From: Sphingomonas sp.
GTDB taxonomy: Bacteria > Pseudomonadota > Alphaproteobacteria > Sphingomonadales > Sphingomonadaceae
NCBI GenBank assembly: GCA_025935515.1
Contig: JAICVC010000004.1
Span: forward strand, 1-31,546
Direction of reading: 5' to 3'
Length of the DNA stretch: 31,546 bases
The notes under the pieces are model-generated. The model made no database searches. It saw only the letters and a list, made by a program, of their open reading frames with translations, and was not told the origin of the DNA. This document shows positions 25,033 to 31,546 of this stretch, in pieces; within the stretch, counting starts at the first letter, position 1; every line of letters begins with the position of its first letter. The position numbers and the translations under genes were made by a program.

Positions 25033-25799
25033 AAATCCTCCCCGGCACGGGGAGGAGGACCGCTCGCCGAAGGCGAGGGGTGGAGGGGGCCCCCTTCGTC
25101 AGCACCTGCGATGCTTCCACTTCCCCGTTGCGGGGAGGACTTGAGCCGCCGATCCAGCAACAGCAGCCGCGTCCCATGGATCAGGAAGGCGCAGATCGCG
25201 GTCGGTATCGCCCACACCGACAGCTGGAAGGGCGTCAGCGCGATCCCGAAGCTTGCGAGCGAGCCCTGGATCAGCAGGATCGACGCGATCGCGAGGAAAA
25301 TATCCTCGCCGAAGAACAGCCCGACATTGTCGGTGGCCGCCGCCATCGCTTTCACATGCTCCGTGGTGTCCTCGTCGAGCTGGCCGTGCTGCTTCTCCGC
25401 GGCGGCGACCACCATCGGCGCGACGAGCGGCCGCACGGTCTGCGGATGCCCCGCGACCGTAGTCAGGCCGAGCGCGGAGAGGATCTGGCGGATCGCGAGA
25501 TAGACGATCAGCAGCCGGCCCGCGGTCGCGCCGCGAATGCCGGCGATTAGAACCCGCGCCTGCTCCTGCAATCCGTATCGCTCCAACAGGCCGACGACCG
25601 GCAGGATGATCCAGATGATCGTGACATAGCGGTTCTCGTTGAAGCCATGGCCGAGCGTCGCCAGCACTTTCAGGAACGGCAGGTGGCCGAGCAGGCCGGT
25701 GACGATCGCAGCGACCGCGACGACCAGAAGCGGATTGAACCGCAGCGCGAACCCGACGACGACCAGCGCGATGCCGAGGAGGGGCCAATAATCGATCAT
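25029..25799 (-). CDS. DUF969 membrane protein with repeat-derived C-terminal tail
   Basis: Partner of DUF979 and probably half of the same transporter. The native part is about 218 residues with several membrane helices: YWPLLGIALVVVGFALRF, LLVVAVAAIVTGLLGHLPF, YVTIIWIILPVVGLLERYG and LSVWAIPTAICAFLIHG. After RRLK near residue 218 the protein continues with about 37 residues, SSPQRGSGSIAG through PPPRAGEDL, encoded by a palindromic element (25036-25139). That tail looks unlike a membrane protein and like the two insertions in the upstream hydantoinase gene. The start ATG 25799 overlaps the hydantoinase stop, and the stop overlaps the DUF979 start, so coupling survives on both sides. Confidence 0.88.
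   Translation of the reverse strand: MIDYWPLLGIALVVVGFALRFNPLLVVAVAAIVTGLLGHLPFLKVLATLGHGFNENRYVTIIWIILPVVGLLERYGLQEQARVLIAGIRGATAGRLLIVYLAIRQILSALGLTTVAGHPQTVRPLVAPMVVAAAEKQHGQLDEDTTEHVKAMAAATDNVGLFFGEDIFLAIASILLIQGSLASFGIALTPFQLSVWAIPTAICAFLIHGTRLLLLDRRLKSSPQRGSGSIAGADEGGPLHPSPSASGPPPRAGEDL
25036..25139. repeat. Palindromic element copy 1, in the 3' end of the DUF969 gene
   Basis: About 104 bp bounded by self-complementary arms: CCTCCCCGGCACGGGGAGG at the left and a variant, TTCCCCGTTGCGGGGAGG, at the right. Internal stems include a CGCTCGCC/GGCGAG hairpin. The orientation matches copy 3. Translated on the minus strand without stops as SSPQRGSG...PPPRAGEDL, immediately before the native stop. 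Confidence 0.85.
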
Positions 25800-26996
25800 T
25801 CACCCCTCCTGCCGAACCCTCCCCCGCCCGGAGTCTCGATCACGAACCGATCTCCGGGCCGCACCTCGGCATAACCAGTCGCGCTCAGCATTTCGACCGT
25901 GCCGTCCGTCCGCTCGACCCAGTTGCGCCCGGCCTCGGCATCCGCTCCGCCCCTGATCCCCCTGGGCGGTAGCCGGCGGCGGTTGGCGAGGATATTCGCC
26001 CGCATCGGCTCGAGGAACGTGACCGCCCTGACCACGCCGTCGCCGCCGCGATGCGCCCCCTGCCCGCCTGAGCCGCGGCGGATCGCGAACTGGTCGAGCC
26101 GAACGGGCAGCCGCGCCTCCAGGATCTCCGGGTCGGTGAGCCGACTGTTGGTCATGTGGGTTTGCACGGCGCTCGTCCCATCGTGATCCGGCCCGGCGCC
26201 CGAGCCGCCGGCGATCGTCTCATAATATTGGTGGCGCTCATTGCCGAAGGTGAAGTTGTTCATCGTCCCCTGGCTCGGTGCGAGCCGACCGGTCGCCGCG
26301 AACAGAGCGTCGGTGACCACTTGGCTGGTCTCGACATTGCCGGCGACGACCGCAGCGGGATACTCGGGGTTGAGCATCGAGCCTTCGGGAACGACCAGCT
26401 CGATCGGCCGCAAGCAGCCGTCGTTCATCGGGATCGCGTCATCGATGAGCGTGCGCACGACATAGAGCGAAGCGGCACGCGCGATCGAAAATGGCGCGTT
26501 GAAATTGTCGGGCAGCTGACCGCTGGTGCCGGTGAAATTGAACGTGGCCGAGCGCGTCGCCTTGTCGATGCTGATCTTCACTCGGACGTGCGCTTCATTG
26601 TCCATCTCATAGTCGAACTCGCCGTCGTCGAGGCGCCCGAGCAATCGCCGCACCGACTCCTCGGCATTGGCGAGGACATGCCGCATGTAGGCGGCGACCA
26701 CTTCCGCGCCATAGTCGCGCGCGGTTGCAGCGAGGACTTCGGCACCGCGCACGCAGGCGGCGAGCTGGGCCTTGAGGTCGGAGATGTTGCGGTCCACGTT
26801 GCGCGCCGGCCATTCGCCGGCGCCGAGCAGCGCGCGCATCTCGGCTTCGCGGAAATGGCCTTCATCGACCAGCAGTTCATTGTCGATCATCACGCCTTCC
26901 TGGTCGATACTGCGGCTGTCTGGAGGCATCGATCCAGGCGCAATTCCACCGACATCGGCGTGATGGCCGCGCGCCGCGACGAAGGCGGATGGAAAA

Positions 26997-27103
26997 TCCT
27001 CCCCGGAACGGGGAGGTGGCAGCGGAGCTGACGGAGGGGTCGATTCCACAGTCTCCGGCCCCTCCACCGGCTTCGCCGGTCCCCCTCCCCGTTCCGGGGA
27101 GGA
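26997..27103. repeat. Palindromic element copy 2, inside the HyuB part
   Basis: About 107 bp with identical arms CCTCCCCGGAACGGGGAGG and its complement CCTCCCCGTTCCGGGGAGG. The interior is in the opposite orientation to copies 1 and 3, with an ACCGGCTTCGCCGGT hairpin near the right end. It is read through on the minus strand as SSPERGGGPAKP...PPPRSGEDF. Confidence 0.88.
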
Positions 27104-27584
27104 ATAGAACACCGGCACGATCACCGTGATGTCCGGTAGGTGCGTGCCGCCGCGGTATGGATCGTTGAGCACGTAGGCATCTCCGGGCCGGATTCCGCGC
27201 CCGTCCCTGCCCTCGCCGCGCGTGTCGATGATCCGCCGGATGCTCTCGCCCATCGATCCGAGGTGGACCGGGATATGCGGCGCGTTGGCGATCAGCGCGC
27301 CCTCCGAGTCGAAGATCGCGCAGGAAAAATCGAGCCGCTCCTTGATGTTGACGCTGGTCGCGGTCGATTGCAGCGCGACTCCCATTTCCTCGGCGATGGC
27401 CATGAACAGGTTGTTGAAAATCTCCAGCCGGACGGGATCGACGTCGGTGCCGATCGCCTTCGCGCGGTTGAGGGGAACGGCGCGGGTTAGAACCAGCGTC
27501 CCGTCGCCCGCGCGCACCGCGCGCCAACCTGGCTCGACGACAATGGTAGACGTCGGTTCGAAGATGAGAGCGGGGCCGACGAAG

Positions 27585-27682
27585 TCCTCCCCGGAACGGG
27601 GAGGGGGACCATCCGAAGGATGGTGGAGGGGCCCCCCTCCGTTAGCTCCTGCGGAGCTGCCACCTCCCCGTTCCGGGGAGGA
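27585..27682. repeat. Palindromic element copy 3, at the HyuA/HyuB junction
   Basis: About 98 bp with the same arms as copy 2. The interior contains an ACCATCCGAAGGATGGT hairpin followed by a second stem region (AGCTCCTGCGGAGCT). It is translated on the minus strand as SSPERGGGSSAG...PPPRSGEDF with no stop. Confidence 0.88.
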
Positions 27683-29481
27683 TTTTCCAACAGCCTCGAC
27701 GACCAGCGCATCGACGATGACCTCTGCCCCCTCGTCCCAATAGCCGAAACGGCGGCGATGGAGCTCAGCGAACGCGGCGCGCATCTCTTCGGCTGGCCCG
27801 AACCCCATCTCCAGCGTCGTGTCGCTGCCCGCGGTCCGCAACCGCGCGCGCCGCATGAGTTCGATCCGTTCGCCATGCAGGCCCTGCTCGAGCAGCGCGT
27901 CGCGCGCCCGCTGCTCGAGATCGGTCAGCGCCGATGAAAAATCCTCGTTGAGCGGTCTCAGCCAGCTCGTCTCGCGGATCGCCTTCACATCGGCGATGCC
28001 GATGCCATAGGCGGAGAGCACGCCCGCAAGCGGGTGAATGAGGATCCGCTCCATCCCCAACGCATCGGCGACCGCGCAGGCATGCTGGCCCCCGGCGCCG
28101 CCAAAGCAGGCGAGCGTGTAGCGCGAGACGTCATGGCCGCGCGCGATCGAGATTTTGCGGATTGCGGCCGCCATATTGTCGACCGCGATGTCGAGGAAGC
28201 CTTGGGCGATCTCCTCGAGGCTCCTCGCGCCGGCGAGCTGGTCCGCCACTTGCTGCAAGCGATTTCGCGCTGCGCCAGGATCGAGTGGCTGATCGCCGTT
28301 CGGCCCGAATACCGCCGGGAATTGCGCCGGGTCGATGCGCCCCAGGAACAGGTTGCAGTCGGTGACGGTCAACGGCCCGCCGTTCCGGTAGCAGGCCGGC
28401 CCGGGGTTGGCCCCCGCACTCTCCGGCCCGACCCGGAAGCGCATTCCGTCGAAACGGCAAATCGACCCGCCACCGGCGGCGACGGTGTGGATCTGCATCA
28501 TTGGCGCGCGGATCCGCACGCCGGCGACGACGCTCTCGTCGGCCAGCTCGAACTGGCCGGCGTAATGCGAGACGTCGGTCGAGGTCCCGCCCATGTCGAA
28601 GCCGATCAGCGGCGCATTTCCATGGGGCGCGCTGGCGGCGACCATTCCGACGACGCCGCCGGCCGGACCCGACAGGATCGCATCCTTGCCGCGGAAGGCC
28701 GTCGCCTCGGCGAGGCCGCCGTTCGACTGCATGAAGTGGAGATCGGTCGCGGCGGGCAATCCGGCTGCGACCCGATCCACGTACCGGCGCAACACCGGTG
28801 ACAAATAGGCGTCGACCACCGTCGTATCGCCGCGCCCGACAAGCTTGATCAGCGGCGCGACCTCATGGCTGACCGAGACTTGGGCGAACCTCAGCTCACG
28901 CGCGATCGCGGCCAACCGAGCTTCATGCTCGACCTAGCGCCAGCCGTGCATCAGGACGATCGCGAGCGCGTCGATGCCGGTTTCGCGAACCGATTGAAGA
29001 GCGTTGCGCGCTTGCGCCTCGTCGAGCGGTGTGAACACCTCGCCATCGACCGCGACGCGCTCGTCGATCTCGACCACCTGCTCGTACAGCATCGACGGTA
29101 GCACGATGTGGCGCGCGAAAATGTCCGGCCGCGCCTGGTATCCGATCCGCAGCGCATCGCCGAAGCCGCGCGTGATCGCCAATGCCACCCGCTCGCCTTT
29201 CCGTTCGAGTAGGGCGTTGGTCGCCACCGTCGTCCCCATGCGCACCTCGGCCAGCTCGCCGCCTTCGTCGGCGAGCACGCGCCGGATCGCCTCGAGCGCA
29301 GCGTCGTCGTACTGTCCCGGGTTCTCGGACAGCAGCTTTTCGACTCGCACCCGCCCGTCCGACGAGCGCGCGACCACGTCGGTGAAGGTGCCGCCGCGGT
29401 CGATCGCGAAGCTCCAGCTGCGCTCCATGGTCACGCCCCTAGGGCCTTTGCGCTCCGGACTGCACCCCCTAAGGAACGGCC

Positions 29482-30480
29482 ATGGCGGTTCTGGTCACGG
29501 GGGTTGGGGGATTCATCGGCTCGGCGACGGCGCGCGCTTTGCTGGAGCGCGGCGACGCGGTGGTCGGGATCGACAACCTCAACGATTATTACGACCCCAG
29601 GCTGAAGCAGGCACGCCTAACGGGTCTGGAGCAACAGTTCGGCAACCGCTTCCGCTTCGAGCGCGTCGACTTCGCCGATGCGCAGGCCCTGAAAGCCTTT
29701 GCCGACACGGTCGAGATCGGCGGCATCGTCCATCTCGGCGCCCAGGCCGGAGTCCGCTACAGCCTCGAGAACCCCCAAGCCTACGTCCAGGCCAACCTGG
29801 TCGGCCATTGCAACATGCTGGAGCTCGCTCGCGCCCGACAGCCGTTGCACATGGTCTACGCCTCATCCTCGTCGGTTTACGGCGGCAACAAGAGCCTGCC
29901 CTTCCGCGTCGAAGACCGGGTCGACCACCCGCTCTCGATGTACGCCGCGACCAAGAAGGCCGACGAGCTCCTCAGCGAAAGCTATTCGAGCCTCTACCGG
30001 CTGCCGCAGACGGGGCTGCGCTTCTTCACCGTCTATGGCCCGTGGGGCCGGCCCGACATGGCGATGTGGATTTTCGCGCGGGCGCTCTACGCAGGCGAGC
30101 CGCTGCCCTTGTTCAACGGCGGCGAGATGCGGCGCGACTTCACCTACATTGACGACATCGTCCGCGGAGTCATCGCCTGCCTGGACGGGCCGCCAGCGGA
30201 CGACGGGCAGGTCAAGGCCGGTGGCAGCACCAGCCCCCACGCGATCTACAATATCGGCAACAGCCGCAGCGAAGACCTTATGCGCGTGGTCGAGCTGCTC
30301 GAGCAGGAAACCGGCCTCAAGGCGCTGCTCGATCCCAAGCCGATGCAGGTCGGCGATGTCCGCGAGACCTTCGCCGACATTAGCGCAATCGAGCGCGACC
30401 ATGGCTTTCATCCGCACACGACCATCGACGAGGGCATTCCCCGGTTCGTGCGCTGGTACCGCGAATATCATTCGCTGTGA
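29482..30480 (+). CDS. NAD-dependent epimerase, UDP-glucuronate 4-epimerase-like
   Basis: Short-chain dehydrogenase-type sugar epimerase, likely converting UDP-glucuronate to UDP-galacturonate for surface polysaccharides. The 332-residue protein has the nucleotide-binding GVGGFIGSA (residues 7-15), the segment GIDNLNDYYDPRLKQARL typical of the UDP-glucuronate epimerase subgroup, LGAQAGVRYSLENP, SSSSVYGGN and the catalytic Tyr154/Lys158 in MYAATKKADE. RRDFTYIDDIV and the C-terminal substrate region are also present. The start is supported by AAGGAA at 29471-29476. It is divergent from the 5-oxoprolinase operon, only about 53 bases away, and its stop overlaps the next gene as GTGA. Substrate specificity is inferred from sequence resemblance. 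Confidence 0.9.
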   Translation: MAVLVTGVGGFIGSATARALLERGDAVVGIDNLNDYYDPRLKQARLTGLEQQFGNRFRFERVDFADAQALKAFADTVEIGGIVHLGAQAGVRYSLENPQAYVQANLVGHCNMLELARARQPLHMVYASSSSVYGGNKSLPFRVEDRVDHPLSMYAATKKADELLSESYSSLYRLPQTGLRFFTVYGPWGRPDMAMWIFARALYAGEPLPLFNGGEMRRDFTYIDDIVRGVIACLDGPPADDGQVKAGGSTSPHAIYNIGNSRSEDLMRVVELLEQETGLKALLDPKPMQVGDVRETFADISAIERDHGFHPHTTIDEGIPRFVRWYREYHSL

Positions 30481-31439
30481 GCCTTCCGGCGCTCCTCCAG
30501 AACCTGCGCATCCCAGTCATCGGCTCGCCGATGTTCATCGTCTCGAACCCGAAGCTGGTGATCGCCCAGTGCACGGCCGGAATTGTCGGCAGCTTCCCGG
30601 CGCTCAATGCCCGGCCGGCCGAGCTGCTCGACGAATGGCTGCACGAGATCACCGAAGCGCTCGCCGCCTGGGATCGCGATCATCCCGAACGTCCAGCGGC
30701 GCCCTACGCGGTCAACCAGATCGTCCACCGTTCCAACGACCGGTTCGAACAGGACATGACGGTCTGCGAGAAATGGAAGGTTCCGATCGTCATCACCTCG
30801 CTGGGTGCCCGGACCGAACTCAATGATGCCGTCCACGCCTGGGGCGGGATCACCCTCCACGACGTGATCGACGACCGCTTTGCCCGCAAGGCCGTCGAGA
30901 AAGGGGCGGATGGAGTCATTGCGGTGGCGGCGGGTGCCGGCGGCCACGCCGGACGCTGGTCGCCGTTCGCGCTGCTCCAGGAAATCCGCGCCTGGTTCGA
31001 CGGCCCGCTGATCCTGTCCGGCGCGATCGCCAACGGCGGGTCGGTGCTCGCCGCTTTGGCCGCCGGCGCCGACCTTGCCTATGTCGGCTCGCCCTTCATC
31101 GCCACCGAGGAGGCCAACGCGCCGGACTCCTACAAGCAGGCGATCGTCGACAGCGGGGCCGCGGACATCGTCTATTCCGACCTCTTCACCGGCGTTCACG
31201 GCAACTACCTGCGATCGTCGATCGTCAGCGCCGGGCTCGATCCCGACAATCTCGATCGGGGGAGCCTCGACACGATGAAGTTCGGCTCCGAGGGATCGGC
31301 CAAGTCCAAGGCGTGGAAAGACATCTGGGGATCGGGCCAGGGCATCGGCGCCGTCGACCGAGTCCGGCCGGCCGCCGATTATGTCGAGCTGCTCGCCGAG
31401 CAATATGCAGCCGCCCGGGCGCGCGTCTGCAGCGGTTAG
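30477..31439 (+). CDS. Nitronate monooxygenase / 2-nitropropane dioxygenase family flavoprotein
   Basis: FMN-dependent TIM-barrel enzyme of the nitronate monooxygenase family, which oxidises alkyl nitronates; some relatives are enoyl reductases or of unknown use. The 320-residue protein starts IPVIGSPMFIVSNPKLVIAQ at its flavin-binding strand, and has the central AAGAGGHAGRWSPFAL with the His expected at the active site, LILSGAIANGGSVLAALAAGADLAYVGSPFIAT for phosphate binding, and a C-terminal helical cap. Start GTG 30477 overlaps the epimerase stop (GTGA), so the two are co-translated although a metabolic link is not obvious. The stop overlaps the 3' end of the convergent gene by a few bases. 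Confidence 0.9.
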   Translation: MSLPALLQNLRIPVIGSPMFIVSNPKLVIAQCTAGIVGSFPALNARPAELLDEWLHEITEALAAWDRDHPERPAAPYAVNQIVHRSNDRFEQDMTVCEKWKVPIVITSLGARTELNDAVHAWGGITLHDVIDDRFARKAVEKGADGVIAVAAGAGGHAGRWSPFALLQEIRAWFDGPLILSGAIANGGSVLAALAAGADLAYVGSPFIATEEANAPDSYKQAIVDSGAADIVYSDLFTGVHGNYLRSSIVSAGLDPDNLDRGSLDTMKFGSEGSAKSKAWKDIWGSGQGIGAVDRVRPAADYVELLAEQYAAARARVCSG

Positions 31440-31546
31440 CCGCCGCCGCTCAGCCCCCGCTCCAGCCGCCCCATCAGCGCCCGTGCCGGGCTCTGCGGCG
31501 ATTCGCTTTCGAGCCCGCCTTCGTCGAGCCGCTTGACCCGCGCATA
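31436..31546 (-). CDS. 3' end of an unidentified gene cut by the right window edge
   Basis: A minus-strand frame is open from the right edge to TAA at 31438-31436, giving 36 residues: YARVKRLDEGGLESESPQSP followed by ARALMGRLERGLSGGG. Codon use is that of a coding frame, and the convergent position, three bases over the NMO stop, resembles other junctions here. The tail is too short to name a family. Confidence 0.5.
   Translation of the reverse strand, partial: YARVKRLDEGGLESESPQSPARALMGRLERGLSGGG

Larger units (their letters stand above)
25796..29428 (-). pseudogene. Fused HyuA-HyuB 5-oxoprolinase/hydantoinase, interrupted by an in-frame amber codon
   Basis: Eukaryotic-style 5-oxoprolinase (HyuA and HyuB domains in one chain), which uses ATP to open 5-oxoproline to glutamate; related enzymes open hydantoins. 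About 1210 codons. HyuA begins ERSWSFAIDRGGTFTDVVA, the ATPase-type signature, and includes MQSNGGLAEA and GFDMGGTSTDVSH; HyuB begins near VRLEIFNNLFMAIAEEMG and contains LNDPYRGGTHLPDI and ARGHHADVGG. A TAG at 28936-28934 (codon 165) splits the frame between LMHGWR and VEHEARLAAIARELRF, both in the same frame and both matching the family, so a single base substitution or error is the cause. Pieces are 29428-28934 and 28933-25796. Two palindromic elements are inserted in frame. ATG 29428 has AGGGG seven bases upstream; GTG 29434 is an alternative. First gene of the operon. Confidence 0.85.

Noticed and set aside
25036..27682. CRISPR array or insertion sequence as explanation for the repeated palindromes
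   Set aside because: Spacing is irregular (about 0.5 and 1.9 kb), there are no uniform spacers, and no transposase is encoded in or near the copies.
28934..29428. Separate small gene for the first 164 residues of HyuA
   Set aside because: The sequence after the TAG continues the same domain in the same frame, so an interrupted single gene is the simpler reading.

Overview
This is a high-GC, densely packed bacterial chromosome segment in which many genes are joined by ATGA or GTGA stop/start overlaps. The gene families, codon use and short CCTCCCC/GGGGAGG palindromic repeats suggest an alphaproteobacterium, probably a sphingomonad (inferred, no marker gene present). No tRNA, rRNA, CRISPR array or insertion sequence was seen. 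There is no gene-free stretch longer than about 200 bases.

Left (1-8722, minus strand): one end of a type VI secretion system (T6SS) operon, in transcription order tssK, tssL (with an OmpA domain), tssM, tagF, pppA and a PpkA-type Ser/Thr kinase that runs off the left edge. It holds the baseplate/membrane complex and the complete post-translational switch (kinase, phosphatase, TagF). Divergent from it is an M23 peptidase gene (8806-10291) whose 5' end appears broken by a one-base frameshift.

Centre-left (10239-13474, minus strand): an outer-membrane-type protein, a Tlde1-like DUF2778 effector with an L,D-transpeptidase-like His/Ser/Cys motif, an unrecognised 148-residue protein of lower GC, a PAAR spike-tip protein and a CPBP membrane protease. 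This looks like a T6SS cargo module. A secreted caspase-like protein (13645-14562, plus) lies beside it.

Centre (14750-20598, plus): a tripartite RND efflux operon (lipoprotein adaptor, HAE1-type pump, outer-membrane factor), with a perfect 12-bp palindrome just upstream. An ATP-grasp protein converges on it from the minus strand.

Right (29428-22014, minus strand): a five-gene translationally coupled operon: a fused HyuA-HyuB 5-oxoprolinase/hydantoinase interrupted by one in-frame amber codon, DUF969 and DUF979 membrane proteins (probable transporter), DUF2891, and a 2-oxoglutarate/Fe(II) oxygenase. Three copies of a ~100-bp palindromic element lie inside these coding regions and are translated in the same frame each time. 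This is the most unusual structure in the window.

Right edge (29482-31546): a UDP-glucuronate 4-epimerase-like gene coupled to a nitronate monooxygenase-like gene, then the 3' end of an unidentified minus-strand gene.
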